Of a stretch of DNA of 24,345 nucleotides, positions 1 to 11,211 are shown piece by piece. The stretch's first letter is position 1, and every line of letters begins with the position of its first letter. Source of the DNA: Nemertoderma westbladi (lineage: Eukaryota; Xenacoelomorpha; Nemertodermatida; Nemertodermatidae); contig JAUCBJ010001626.1 of assembly GCA_032718475.1 (NCBI GenBank), positions 1 through 24,345 on the forward strand. Direction: 5' to 3'. The position numbers and the translations under genes were made by a program. The notes under the pieces were generated by a model. The model was not told the DNA's origin. It saw nothing but the letters and a program-made list of their open reading frames with translations, and did not search any database.

Positions 1-1455
1 ACTCATCATCTGCATATTACTAGCTGTTAACTGTTTACTGAAGTCTTCTTGCTTCTCTTGAAGATTTTCCAACTCCAGTTGGGCGATCTCTTCAGCCGCT
101 CTCCGTTCTGCTTCCGCCACCGCTGCCGCTTTTACCTCTGCCGCTGCCGCTTTTGCCTCTGCCTTTGCTTCTGCTGCTGCCTTTGTTGCCTTTGCCTCTG
201 CTTCTGCTGCTGCCGCTTTTGCCTCTGCCGCTGCTTCTGCCAAGGTCGCTTTTCTTTCCGCCTCTGCCACTGCTGCTATCTTTCTGTCTTCTATACGTTT
301 TTTCCTTACTTGTTCTTCTTGTTCTCTAGCGATGCGGAGTTGTTCATCGAATTTAGCTTGATTCGCGGCCCTCATTTCCACATCGATGGCATCCAACACA
401 AGCTGAGTTCCTTCGCTATTAGGGCTAAGTCCATCTAACCTTCTCCTCAGTTCGTCATCACCTAAAAAACGTTGATAGTCCGACAGATAGATGTCAATGG
501 CATCCCTCTTATGTGGTTTCTCTGCCGTCGCTTCACTTTCCACTTGGGAATAAGTAGCGTCTGTTGATTCTCCATGGGTTGATCGCTCCTCCAGCTGAGC
601 TTTCCACTGAGCTGTTCCTTGAACCTGGAGATTCACCCGTTGAAACCAAGCCTTTACGGCAACTTGCAACGACGTGTCTTGTCTTCGTTTAGAAGCCTCC
701 TCAAAGGCCGATAATATTAGCCTGATTCGTAGAATTCTTTCTCTAACTTGATAAAGCAGCAATCCCTGCTCTTGAGGTCCTTGAGGTTGTTGAAACAGTT
801 GTTCTTTTAATCGCTCTATAGAGCTGAAGAATCCCTGTGCGTACCCGGCTGCGGACCTCTTCCACACCGCTGGATCGATGGTTTCCTTGGCTACTCCCAT
901 CCGGTGTATGTCTTCCCAGGCAGCTTCTGATAAATCAAACGGGAGTCCGGGTCCGGGGAAGTTCCATTGCGACTCGACCATGGACTTCAGTTCTTCCCTT
1001 GTGTATCCAGCATAACTATCTCTAGTTGAACGCTGGCTTCTCGCCCAATCGATCTGGTGTTCTTCCACAGCGATCAATAACCTAGTGAGTACGGCTGCAG
1101 GAAGGATGAGAAGGGGATCTGAATAAGCCTCATCCGTCATCCTTGCTCCGCGTTCGGGTGTCAGTTCTACCGTATCTTCACTACTGGAGCTGTCGGGCCG
1201 CTGAGAAATAAGTTCTTGGCTCGCGGGTTGTTGCTGTTCCGCTGCTTCTTCGTTCCGCTTGACCTGAGCTCGAGTGCCTATGACAGACCTACGATGTTGG
1301 ACCAGCCTAGGTTCTTTTATTACTACTGGAGGGATGACCTTCCTCACAGTGGGAGGTGAACTGAACTTACGCCCAGACGGTTCTACGTCTCTATCTGAGT
1401 CGCAGATAGTTACATCTAATAAACTGTCTGACAGGTTCTGCTTAGTATCAGACAT
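1..1455 (-). CDS. Unrecognised protein with C-terminal alanine-rich coiled coil, 3' end outside window
   Basis: Reading the reverse strand from the ATG at 1455-1453 gives 485 codons without a stop up to the window edge, so the N-terminus is complete and the C-terminus is cut off. About the first 120 residues are polar and low in complexity, with Gln-rich and Ser-rich stretches. Residues about 120-330 are mixed, with Trp and amphipathic Leu/Arg segments that look folded. From about residue 385 to 465 the sequence is almost entirely Ala, Glu, Lys and Arg in EAKA/AEAK repeats, a predicted long charged coiled coil. No zinc knuckle, protease or polymerase motif is present in the visible part. A single intronless 485-codon frame in a transposon-rich setting would fit a gag-like protein of a retroelement, but a host single-exon gene is equally possible. 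The frame is clear; the function is unknown. Confidence 0.7.
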   Translation of the reverse strand, partial: MSDTKQNLSDSLLDVTICDSDRDVEPSGRKFSSPPTVRKVIPPVVIKEPRLVQHRRSVIGTRAQVKRNEEAAEQQQPASQELISQRPDSSSSEDTVELTPERGARMTDEAYSDPLLILPAAVLTRLLIAVEEHQIDWARSQRSTRDSYAGYTREELKSMVESQWNFPGPGLPFDLSEAAWEDIHRMGVAKETIDPAVWKRSAAGYAQGFFSSIERLKEQLFQQPQGPQEQGLLLYQVRERILRIRLILSAFEEASKRRQDTSLQVAVKAWFQRVNLQVQGTAQWKAQLEERSTHGESTDATYSQVESEATAEKPHKRDAIDIYLSDYQRFLGDDELRRRLDGLSPNSEGTQLVLDAIDVEMRAANQAKFDEQLRIAREQEEQVRKKRIEDRKIAAVAEAERKATLAEAAAEAKAAAAEAEAKATKAAAEAKAEAKAAAAEVKAAAVAEAERRAAEEIAQLELENLQEKQEDFSKQLTASNMQMMS

Positions 1456-3237
1456 GTCTATGTATACCGTTGAATGTCTACTGCTGTATTACAGTCTGAG
1501 CAAGTCTAGTAACTCAGTATTAACTGCTAGCCTAGTAATTAATTACCGATACTGCTACTCAGTGTAGTAGGATATATATATAATATATTAGAACACCGGT
1601 ATGCTTATAGTATATATAACTATAAAAGTATTATTACAGAATAGGTTTATCACAGAATACCGGTATAATTTTAGCACAGATATATAGAAATATATAATAG
1701 GCCTATCGGGAATACCGGTATACAGCTTACAGTTTGTAGTATATATAATTCTGGACTAGAATTAATTACAAGTACCGGTATAATTTCAGCCTAAATTTAT
1801 AGAAATAAAGATAATAGGCCTATCGTAAATACCGGTATATCAATTATTTTAAATAATTGAATTTCTGAATTTTAGGGTTACTTGGTTACTTTACTTACTT
1901 TATTACCGCTATTTGAGCAGTAGACCAACTGATATGGAGACCGAATGGTTGTATGGTAGGCCTACTATTTATAAATCATTAGATTTGATTTATAATATAT
2001 ATATACCCGTTTTAATGGGTTTTGTCTATGTTTGAAATAAATGTTATTATTTCTGGGGAGTAATCACTACACAAAGCGGTGCGCTTTCAGTGAAGTGCTA
2101 CTTATAGGACACTAAAACAAATAATACTACTTTACCTAAGTTACTTAATACTACAAATTACGTACAATTCGGGTGAGATTACAATCTCTAAATAAACACA
2201 AAAATTTACAAAAACACAAAATACGAATTTTCAGGGTAATTTTACAAGAAGTCTACAAACCAGCCTAACAAAGGGTTAGAAATCTGGTTATTACAACGGA
2301 CAGGGTACTACGGTATTTGAAATAACAAGTAGTAGTAAATACACTGCGCTGTCCAGATAGGAAAATACCACCGCCTGACGACCTATAGCCGTATCGCTAT
2401 AGGTTCTACGTTATGTATCACGGAGTGTTCCTACCTAGAAGTTAATAGAGCTAATCGAACGTGCCTATCAACCACTTTACAACACAAATATAATGCCTAC
2501 ACTAATTACTTTCGGAAAGCACTGTACACTAAACCCTAAATTAGGTACGAGTACTTGTACAATCAGATAATCAGTAGTTAAAAATACTTGAACAGCTAAA
2601 AGAACCACGGCATCTGCTGGAGTGACCGATGCACAAAATCACCAGTCTTTACCTACGCCAAGCAGCCCGTGTAGTACCGGGGTTAATTTAACTATAGCGG
2701 TATGTATAACAAACACAATTACTGTAGGAACAAACTTGGGGAATGAATGTTGCGAATAATCGCATAAACTCTGAATAATAAATATTACGCTACGCGTACA
2801 AACTACTCAAACAAAATGCAGACCGAACACTGACAGACTACTATCAAGCCTAAACAAACTACGGTATATGCAGACTCCGAAATAATTAGGTAGTATGCGT
2901 TCTAACCCAGTAGTACGACTTATTCTTTAATTGGGGGTTTACCTTACAGCATTCGCTGCCCCTACTTCCTAACCGTTCTTTATCGGACAAGTGATCTACA
3001 CACGCTGCAATCCGTTCAGACCTAATAACAGCCAGACAACAGCTCAGCCTACAAATTGTCTGTACAATCTGATCAGGCTTACACGCCTTCTGTTCAATAC
3101 TGGCCTACAAACAAATAAAACTTGACAGAAATAAGTAAAAATCTCAATAAAAAACCAGGGCTGCAGTCCCTGATTAATTATTAAGGCCTACCGGTATATA
3201 ACTATCAAAATCGAATAATACTAATGTACTTATACGG
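1456..3237. other. AT-rich noncoding spacer upstream of the reverse-strand gene
   Basis: No convincing coding frame on either strand; forward frames here are short and have low-complexity translations. It holds short AT microsatellite-like runs, recurrent ACCGGTA and AGGCCTA words and one imperfect direct duplication. It would contain the 5' UTR and promoter of the reverse-strand gene if that gene has no distant first exon; I could not pick out a promoter. Confidence 0.5.
1658..1838. repeat. Imperfect direct duplication, about 65 bp, 115 bp apart
   Basis: Two similar segments, about 1658-1721 and 1773-1838, both run from a TACCGGTATAATTT-like start, through an AGAAATA segment and AATAGGCCTATCG, to an ATACCGGTATA end. 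Both are bounded by the palindromic ACCGGT word. It may be an old tandem duplication or two copies of a short dispersed repeat. Confidence 0.5.
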
Positions 3238-3360
3238 GAAGTACCGGTTAGGACAGTTAGGCCTACGGACCTACAGAAGTACCGGTTCTGGCAGTTGGAC
3301 CTACGGACCTACGGCAGTACCGGTTCTGGCAGTTGGGCCTACTGACCTACAGATGTACCT
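3238..3360. repeat. 38-bp minisatellite, about 3.2 units
   Basis: Units start at 3238, 3276 and 3314, with a partial fourth at 3352. Each begins GAAGTACCGG or a close variant, continues with a CAGTTGG-like core and ends in CCTACNGACCTAC. The short forward frame across it is only a translation of the repeat. Confidence 0.75.
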
Positions 3361-4562
3361 TTCAGGTTTACCGGTTGACCGGTACTTTCAACTTTATTGC
3401 TTACTGCAATAAAGAAGCTATATCCGTTATTGTTCGCGCTTTTAGACCTTTGGCAGTTTAACCCGCCAAATTATGATGTCTTCTAGATAATAAATCACTT
3501 TTAGTCTATGACAAGTATTTAATTCACTACACTAGTCGAAACCAATCTGTGCGCGATCATTCACCCGCTGGATATACCCGGGAGATTGGGTTCGACGGCT
3601 TAATCTTATTGCTATGTAAGCCTAATGTATTATTTGACTGACAGTATTATGTAATCTCTGACAATATTATTTACCTTCGGGGAATATTAACAGTTCCTTT
3701 AGGACGTGGCGCTCTATCTATATAAACAGAGTTATGACTTAAACTACTCACAACGATATGGCTTAGTTATAATTCACATATATAGCGCATTCTTTAGGAA
3801 ATGCTTTGTTATCAGTCTCACTCATACACAATGCTGCACAATACTGCACACTGATCTGCCGATCTTCACTGATTTTAGTCACATATAAAAGGAACACGGA
3901 CCGAATCATGTAGGGTCTATCAAATAACATTAGATTCACTTCAAACCACTTTAACATAAGTCACAATTGTTATATGTAACCCTTCTCTCTTACCTTCGGT
4001 ATATCAAGAATATTGGGTTTCGGGGTTATTTATCGTTATTCCAAATATAATAATTCATCAACCATATTATGAAGAACTGACAGTAAATAGCAGTATAACA
4101 ATATAAAAGTATGCACAGGTTGTTTGATTAGGTATGGTATGTTATGTTGTGATAAATGCAGATAACGGATATATGTCCTTATAATTAAGCCTACTAGTGT
4201 AGGACTAAAAACTGAAAACACGGAGGTGCCAAAAGCCGGTTCTTAGGCTCTGGGCAAAACATAACACTGAACTACTGAGTTTCTGTATACACCTCCAACA
4301 CAGAGACAACAAACGCTCTGATTGGTCAACCTGAACAACGAGAGAACAAAGAAACAAAGAAACGTCGACGTGGCAATATCAGCTGCTAGCCGTCGTCATG
4401 GTAGCGACACTGTTTTCAAGAGTATCGAGCTTTTACGTCACGGAATTACGGATTATGTCCTCTAAAGTACAAATACAGAAGAAATAGCTTTTATGTCCGC
4501 TAAAACACCAGTACAGCAAGGACACGGCCTTTTTATGCCTGGTAAACCAACTACAGAGTATT
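3361..4562. other. AT-rich noncoding spacer between the first gene and the first retroelement
   Basis: No supportable gene. Short frames exist on both strands but are AT-rich and have no recognisable domain. Reading in reverse, 4326-4321 is ACCAAT (CCAAT-box-like) and 4440-4433 is TGACGTAA (CRE/ATF-like). They lie in a locally more GC-balanced stretch, about 4200-4450, which could be a promoter for something on the reverse strand. Two short motifs are weak evidence. Confidence 0.35.
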
Positions 4563-7313
4563 TTACGGGAAAAATAAGGAAAAATAACCGGACAATTCAG
4601 CAAAAGCTTTTACACATTGTTGTGGTGTGATTTCTATGGCAGGAACTACATTATTATTTTTATCAAAATCACATTTCTGTTTAATCTTGTTATTCTTCCT
4701 TCGTTTCTCAACAGTTATCCATTGGTCAGAAGAAATTGGAGTAAAAGATTCTGCTATTGCAGGTAAACAGGTGTTTATTCGACGACCAAACATTAAAGTA
4801 GCTGGAGCTACACCGGTTGAAGAATGTTGAGATGCAGCTAATTCCATAAACCCTTGAGCGAATTCATCTGAATGAAAGTCGCCATCAACTCGTTCTAATA
4901 ATAACTTGACCTTTTTCACTGCGGCTTCTGCAGATCCATTGCTTTGGGGAAATTTTGGCGAACTAGGGCACCAATGGATTGACCAAGTTTTGAACCAAAT
5001 CATCATTTCTTCTGATGAAAAACAAGTTTGACCATCAGATCTGATTACTTGAGTTATTCCATACTCCATGAATAATGCGCGAAGTAGTTTTTTTATATAT
5101 GATGATGATGTTGACTCATCGCAAAGGCGAATCCACAAGAATCCTGTTAACTCATCAACAATTATGAGAAATTCCTGGCCCCCATACTTTGCAAAGTCCG
5201 TGCACAATACCTCCATTGGCCTTGTTGCACAAGGATAGGGAGTGAGTGGTTCAGCCGGAAGTGCTGGTCTAGATCTCTGACATGCATGACACTCATTCAC
5301 CACTCGTTCAACGTCATCTCCAAGTCCAGGCCAATAGAAAAGTTCTCGTGCTCTAGCTTTCATCTTCTCTATTCCTGTGTGTGACTTGTGTAATTTACTC
5401 AATAATTCTGGTATTAATAATTGAGGAGGTATAAGCCGCTGGTTTCTGAGGATAACTCCATCATTTCAAACTGTTAACTCATGTTTTATCTTTTTAAATT
5501 TTCTTGAATAATTGGTTTTTGAGAAATCGCCGGTATTTAATGCTACTATCAGTGATTGGTAATCCTGGTCTTCCATAGCCTTTGATCGTACCTGATCTAA
5601 TCCTCTGTTGGGTATAAACTCTTTAACTGCTTCAGTCACGACTGCTGCACAAATGGTTGCAAACTGATCAATATCAGTATTATCATCTTCATCTGGAGGT
5701 GAACAAGGGTATCGAGATAATGCGTCTGCCACATTATTTTCTTATCCTTTTTTCCACTCAACTGTAAAATTAAATCCAGTGAGTTTTGTTCGCCAATTTA
5801 GTATTCTTTTATTTTCTATCTCTGCAAGACTTTGTATATTGAAAATTGTCGTCAGTGCTCGGTGATCGGTTTGGATTGTGAAATGTGGACATCCCTCAAC
5901 GTATATTTTAGTTTTGTTAATGGCCCAGTAGATTGCCAATGTTTCAAGTTCTACTGCTGCATAATTTTCTTCTGCCGATCGTAACATGCGGCTGCCACAT
6001 TGAAGTAGTGTCCGTGGTTCATTCAACTCCCCCTCCTGGAAGAGAGCAAATCCAAGTCCACAAGTACTTGCATCTGTTTCTAAGATGAGATGTTTACCTC
6101 GTTCAAACATTCCGAGAATAGGTGGTGACAATAAAATATCCTTTGTTTTTCCCATTGCCTCAGAGTGTTCTTGTAACCAATGAAATGTGTTACGAGTTTG
6201 TAATATATTTCGGAATGGGGTCATTGTTTGTGCTAAATTTGGAATAAATGATGCCATCTGGTTGGCTAAACCAACAAATGAGCGTAAGTCTGTTCTTGTC
6301 TTTGGAATAGGAAATGACCTAATAGCTTCCACTTTACGTGAATCAGCTGTAATATGTCCAGCTGATATATGATAGCCAACAAAGTCAATTTGTTCTGTCG
6401 CCAATACACTCTTTGTAGAACTAATTGTGAACCCATGTTTCACACAACGTTCTAGAACTTCTGCCACATTTAGAACAAGTTCAGGTAATGTCTCCTTTCC
6501 AATAGCAATATCATCCATGACTTTCGATAAGTCATCAATGCCATTGAGTGCCACATCCCCACGGAATGAAAAGGCATCTCCAGTGCTGGAAAAACCCATG
6601 GGACTACGTAAAAAGCGAAATTTACCTTTATTTGTTAGAAAAACGGTTATCCAGGAACTTTCATTATCGAGCTCCATTTGCCAATATCCTTTTACAAGAT
6701 CTATTTTAGCAAAGAATCGGTGGTTCCGTTGAAACACATTCACAGCCTCCACAGGTGTGGGAACTCTATGGATAGTGCGATCTATCTGATCATTGAGTTT
6801 CTTCAGGTCAACACAAATACGGACATCTCCTGATGGTTTGCCAACAACCACCAGTGGGTGACACCATGGTGTTGGTGTATCCCCAACAGGTGTGATGATT
6901 CCGCGATTCAACATATAATTTAAGGCTTCATCAACCTTTTCCTTCAAATGAATTGGGATTGGTCGTGCTGCTGTAATGGCACTTGGAGTAGCATCTTCCT
7001 TGAGAAAAAAATGCATTGGTTCTCCAACTACTCCACCCTTCATCGTCTTTAATGTGGTGGAGTCATCAAAACACTCAGCATAGATTTCCTTCAATTTGAA
7101 ATCCACCTTCTTCAAAGCTCTTGCTTTTGGTAGACCTTCTAATGATGCAGCCCATGCCTTCCTTTCTTCTATTGCCCAAACCGGATTATCTGAGACCTCA
7201 GCCCCATTTAGATTAATTTCTGTCATATTATTTTGTTCAATTGTAGAGAATTCTGGACATTGGGATACCATACAATGTTTTTGATCAACATGTGATATTG
7301 ATTGTATTTTCAT
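4563..7313 (-). pseudogene. pol: pol of the decayed gypsy-like element (RT, RNase H, integrase) with two in-frame stops
   Basis: One frame spans 917 codons from the ATG at 7313 to 4563, interrupted by TAA at 5742-5744 and TGA at 5466-5468. RT shows the first catalytic Asp in AKIDLVKGYWQ (about residue 196), a PMGF segment, and the double Asp in VMDDIAI (about 266). RNase H follows with ETDAS near 411, a conserved Glu and TDHRAL. The linker has the ADALSRYP motif just after the first stop. Integrase has a His-His then CHAC zinc site, the first Asp in CTDFAKYG, and D-35-E between RSDGQ and SNGSAEAA. The TAA replaces the residue where related elements usually have Lys, consistent with AAA or AAG mutation. 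The integrase tail lacks the usual C-terminal beta-barrel region. Confidence 0.85.
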
Positions 7314-7326
7314 TGGTAATGGGAAT

Positions 7327-8812
7327 TCATGGGACTACAGGTCCGCCCTCTATGTATTTGATATTCACATCAAAAATACCTGCTTGAATGACCTCCCTTT
7401 GTCCAATTGAAACTATTTTGAATAAAGGTGCTCGTAAGTTTGATTCTGAGTAATATTTTTCAAAAATATCATAACCCATGATACAAGCACCAGCTCCAGT
7501 GTTGGGTACAGCTAAAATTTCAGATGTCTGACCAAACTCTGACTCCACTTGTACTGGGAGTGTTGGTTGTTTTACCGGTGATGTAACTATTGTATTGAAA
7601 AATACAGTTGCTGATGAGGCCTGTACCGACTCTCTACAACGTGCAGCAAAGTGACCCGTTTTTCCACAAACCAAACATTGTTTGTTTTTTGCTGGACAGA
7701 TTTTACCAGTTGCATGTCCATTTGGTGATCCACAATTTGTACAGGATATCGAATATTTTTTCTCATCCTTCTTGTCATCTTTCTTAACCCATTTATTCTT
7801 TTGGTATGTGGTTTGTCTGGTTGCTGCAGCTGGAATTTCTTCTGTCGCTGCTGCGACATATGATGATGCACCAGTGCTTGTCAGCTCATGGGCTCCTTTC
7901 TTTGTTGTTTCCAAAGTATCAAGGAATGTCCAGGCTTCCTCATAGGATTTCGGTTTTTCCACAAAAAGTTTCTGGACAACTTCTTCTTCACGAATTGCAA
8001 CAACAAGTATTGTTGTTAAGATTATATCATATGTCACATTTCTGGCATCAGCTAAATCCGCCAAATTCGCTATGTTATTGCGTAAAGATGTGAATGACAT
8101 TCCAGCTGATTGTTTCACTGTTAAAAGGTTTCTCCAATCAACAAACTGGTTTCTTTTATTCCTTAAATAGCGGTTTATATCCTCAATAACGTCATCCACA
8201 TCCTTTGCAGTGTTCATTTTCACGCCAATAGATTGGCGGATGGTGTCAAGGAAGGAACCTGAACATGAATCCCAGAATGCCGCCAATCTTGTTGGTCGAT
8301 CTACTTGATCTAGGCCTAACATTTTGGCGTAATTGTTCCAAAATTCGAGCCATTTTGTGAATGCTGCAAAGTCGATATCAGATTCCAGTAAAGGAGGTTG
8401 TCTTGGGGGAAATTTTGGGCATTCAGCCCTAATTGCAGGTTGTGCTACCTGTAGTTGAGGTATATTATCCCTCGCCACTGCAGCATTTTTCATTTCTTCA
8501 TATTCAACTTTAAGGATTTTAAACCTGCGTTCTAGGTCGACAACAGCGATAAATAGATCATCAAAATTCTTATGAATATCAGTCTTCATGCATTCAGCAT
8601 GACTACGTATCTTGTTTTCAATGTCTTCGAATGTTGACCGACCACCTTGTCGTTAATCTAAGAACATCATTCTCCAAAGCTGCTGGGCGAGATCGCTCCC
8701 CCGGTGGGATGATCTCATAGTCTTCGAAAGATTTTTCGGCTACTCGTCGGGCCCGCGTAAAATTCCGTTGAGCTGTTGAACGGCTTCTCTTTAATTGAGA
8801 TAGCTCATCCAT
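7327..8812 (-). pseudogene. gag: gag-protease of the decayed gypsy-like element
   Basis: The N-terminal part (8812-8618) is a basic, helical segment. A frameshift near 8622-8655 moves to the frame that runs to 7327. That 420-residue frame has a predicted helical capsid-like region, then two zinc knuckles at about residues 282-317: a variant C-x2-C-x5-H-x5-C followed by a canonical C-x2-C-x4-H-x4-C. These normally bind packaged RNA. Near residue 363 the protease signature reads Val-Pro-Asn-Thr-Gly-Ala where pepsin-like retroviral proteases need Asp-Thr-Gly, so the catalytic Asp is lost, explained by one GAC to AAC change. The frame ends at a TGA (7327-7329) just before the RT frame. Capsid identity rests on position and zinc knuckles rather than a diagnostic motif. 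Confidence 0.75.
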
Positions 8813-9327
8813 TTTTAAAGCTTATTTACACTGCGCCAAGTAACATATTTGCAATACTGCAATATCAAAGATTGACAGTTTATATTAGTGTGTATATAAT
8901 TATCATTAGGCTACTAGGCCAAGTGATAGTACAGTCACAAATCGTTATTAATACCGCAGTACATAGTTAGAATACCTAAAGTATTACATATTCAAATTTC
9001 CCTCCACCTCATTAATCCATAAATCTACTACACTGTCTTACTCGGGTAAATTGGTTATCGCAAATTTGCGGGATTTCCGGCATCGGGACCGGGATTATCA
9101 CTCTCGGGATCCCGTCTGCGTAAAACTTAACTATAAATAAACTTCAATAAACACTATATTACGTAACTAACGGTCAACAGTCAAATTATTCATAAACCAC
9201 AATATTACTTACAAAATAATAAACTATCTTAATTCAATTTAATACGATGCAGAGAGGTTCCAACCACGAGGACTATAACAGTCTACAGTACGAAACCAAG
9301 ACTTCTCCATTTGGCTGAATACATATA
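8813..9327. other. Noncoding flank of the decayed element
   Basis: AT-rich, with no supportable gene. It should include the 5' untranslated leader of the decayed element, but I see no LTR end and no primer-binding site starting TGG on the reverse strand. Around 9085-9118 there is a small GC-rich patch containing the 10-bp palindrome CGGGATCCCG. Confidence 0.4.
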
Positions 9328-9572
9328 CCTTGCCTGTTTTGGCAAGTATATAAATATACCTTGCCTGTTTTGGCAAGTATGTAAATACACCTTGCCTGTT
9401 TTGGCAAGTATATAAATACACCTTGCCTGTTTTTGCTAGTATATATATATACCTTGCCTGTTTTGGCAAGTATGTAAATGTGCCTTGCCTGTTTTGGCAA
9501 GTATATAAATACACCTTGCCTGTTTTGGCAAGTATTTAAATATGTATTGCCTGTTCTGGTAAGTATTTGAAT
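9328..9572. repeat. 31-bp minisatellite, eight units, each with a small hairpin
   Basis: Unit starts fall at 9328, 9359, 9390, 9421, 9452, 9483, 9514 and 9545, an exact 31-bp period. Most units contain CTTGCC-TGTTTT-GGCAAG, a 6-bp stem with a 6-nt loop; the unit at 9421 has a changed loop and a right-arm mismatch, and the last unit is degenerate. The spacers are AT-rich (variants of TATATAAATA). Reverse-strand frames through it are translations of the repeat, made possible because 31 is not a multiple of 3. Confidence 0.9.
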
Positions 9573-9926
9573 TTGATAGAGTATATTATAAATATGATGG
9601 AAACTTCCTGTAAGTTTCACGTGTAAGACAAATGTTGAATAAATTATAAAACAAAATATTATTTTATGGCTTTTTCCCTGGAGCAAAGAGTAAAGGAGGA
9701 GGACGCAGGAGGAGTAAACGAAATGTAATATGTCCTCTACTTAAAGTAATTGAATTGCCGTACTACTGTAATGAGAATTTCAAAGATTTTTGAGTCAAAT
9801 TTTAATAATATCTTGAAACAGGAAATGTCTACAAGGTAGGCCTACATCCTAAATTTGCATAGAGGATAAAACAAGCAGGAAACGAGCTGTATCAACAAAT
9901 CAGGCTGATAATATAACAAGTATTAT
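9573..9926. other. Noncoding spacer
   Basis: AT-rich sequence without a supportable frame, RNA gene or clear repeat. A short purine-rich stretch (GGAGGAGGACGCAGGAGG-like) lies at about 9694-9715. Confidence 0.4.
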
Positions 9927-10098
9927 CAAGTCAAGTCAAGTTTGTCAAGTCAAGTGATGTCAAGTCAGTATGTCAAGTCGTATGGCGCCAAGTCAAACTA
10001 CTATCAAGTCACGTGATGTCAATCAAGGCATTAATTATGAAGTGATGTCAAGTCCAATGATGTCAAGTCAAGTGTCATAAAACCAAGTGATATCAAGT
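9927..10098. repeat. CAAGT-rich degenerate tandem tract
   Basis: Irregular repetition of TCAAGT, GTCAAGTCAAG and GTGATGTCAAGTCA words. Similar words resume after 14348 (for example AAAGTCAAGTGAAGTCA near 14381-14397), so one tract was probably split by insertion of the retrotransposon at 10099-14347. Confidence 0.7.
10094..10098. repeat. Target site duplication CAAGT, left copy
   Basis: CAAGT directly precedes the left LTR and recurs directly after the right LTR at 14348-14352. Five bases is a usual duplication length for LTR-element integrases. CAAGT is also the word of the surrounding repeat, which slightly weakens the inference. Confidence 0.8.
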
Positions 10099-10230
10099 TG
10101 ATGTAATAATACCGGTTACCTTTCTGTAGGTTATAATAAACTAAAAAAACAAAGACTGACTGATCAGATTACCGGTAGTAAACACCAGTAGCCTGAACCT
10201 AGGCCTAGCACATAATATCAATATATGACA
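10099..10230 (-). repeat. 3' LTR of the 4249-bp element
   Basis: 132 bp, identical on inspection to 14216-14347. In element orientation it starts TGTCATATATTG and ends TATTACATCA. The sequence just before it in element orientation (about 10246-10231, GGTGATGGGTGAT) is only moderately purine-rich, so the polypurine tract is not obvious; a better purine run lies about 40 bases further in. Confidence 0.93.
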
Positions 10231-10401
10231 ATCACCCATCACCAAAATTCAAACATAAAATTACTCCTCTCTGTCAGTTAGGGTTCCAATCATCCCTTTA
10301 AACTTAATAATGTCGAAATTAATATCTCAAACACCCGTCACCATAATTATATTTGAAATTTATTATTATTGAATTATTATTAAATTCTTTCTATCTCATA
10401 A

Positions 10402-11211
10402 TTAAGGTCTATACCAATCCGGGGGATTTCTCACTCGTTGCGATCTCCTCACCAATGTACTTGGTTCAGGCAGTGCTGTACCAATTTCAATGTTTGAACT
10501 ACTTGGACTTGACCCTGTTTGATGAATAAGGTTACTTTCAATTACGTTGCGATCAGGTTGAGAACAGTCTGATCTTCCTCTACGAGGAACTTCCTCCTGC
10601 TGAGAAACAACCATGCGACTGTTGTTTACAGTGTTGGTGTTGTTGAAAGGGTTTTCAACATTTAAGTCGTTCAGCTTATCTTCATCACCAGTAACAGTAC
10701 CGGGAGATGCTAGTTGTCGAATAGAAACTGTGGTTTCCTTCCCACTCGGTAAACGAACATGAGCATAGTTTGGGTTTGCTTCTAGGAGTTCGACTTCATC
10801 AACTAAAGGATCATACTTGCTTTTCCGTACATTCCGTTTCATTAGAACAATACCTGGCTCAGTTAACCAGTTGGGCAGCGTATATCCACTCATTGAGCGT
10901 CTTCGATAATTAAAGAAACGTTCGTGTGGAGTTGCATTGGTGGATGTACACAATAAGGATCGAACAGAATGCAAAGCTTCGTGTAGAACAACCTCCCATT
11001 GATTGATGCTTAAGCCTTTTGATTTCAGAGCCAATGAAATAGCTCTCCAGACAATGCCATTGTATCGTTCACATTGCCCATTTCCTTGAGGGTTGTATGA
11101 TGTGGTACGACTAGTGGCAATACCACGTGAGTGTAGATATGAGCGCAGTTCATTAGATATAAAACCGCTACCCCTATCGGAATGTACAAAAGCAGGCATG
11201 CCGAAAAATAA
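10402..11211 (-). pseudogene. pol: Integrase catalytic core and C-terminal region of the 4249-bp element
   Basis: This frame takes over from the preceding one at about 11200-11212 by a net one-base shift inside the integrase core. It begins with the second catalytic Asp (VHSDRGSGF) and has exactly 35 residues to the catalytic Glu in GNGQCERYNG, so D-35-E is intact. The integrase joins the cDNA to host DNA. After the core there is a basic region (MKRNVRKSKYDP) and a segment ending near PSGKETTVSIRQL that resembles the DNA-binding C-terminal domain. The last 80 or so residues are polar, with Ser and Asn. It ends at 10402, 171 bases before the 3' LTR. It has its own ATG at 11199, but that lies mid-domain and is unlikely to be a true start. 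Confidence 0.85.

Larger units (their letters stand above)
4563..8812 (-). mobile_element. Decayed Ty3/gypsy-like LTR retrotransposon, LTRs not found
   Basis: The reverse strand carries, in order, gag with zinc knuckles, an aspartic-protease motif, reverse transcriptase, RNase H and integrase. RT and RNase H preceding integrase is the gypsy order. I compared the flanks 4230-4562 and 8813-9240 by eye and found no matching LTRs, and the integrase C-terminus seems to end early at about 4600. Reading is interrupted by a frameshift near 8622-8655, a frame change at 7326-7337, and in-frame stops at 5742-5744 and 5466-5468. The protease Asp is replaced by Asn. These point to an old inactive copy, probably truncated at its 3' end. 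Confidence 0.85.

Noticed and set aside
49-438. Forward 129-codon frame rich in Cys/Phe/Leu
   Set aside because: Antisense of the Ala/Glu/Lys coiled coil of the reverse-strand gene; starts at TTG and has low-complexity composition.
4321-4440. CCAAT and CRE-like motifs as a promoter
   Set aside because: Two short motifs without TATA, initiator or a nearby downstream gene are too weak to list as a feature.
9328-9572. CRISPR-like array (regular repeats with partial dyad symmetry)
   Set aside because: No unique spacers; the whole 31-bp unit repeats, and the context is eukaryotic.
9239-9686. Two overlapping reverse frames with repeated ILAKTGK and CQNRQG peptides
   Set aside because: Translations of the 31-bp minisatellite; not genes.
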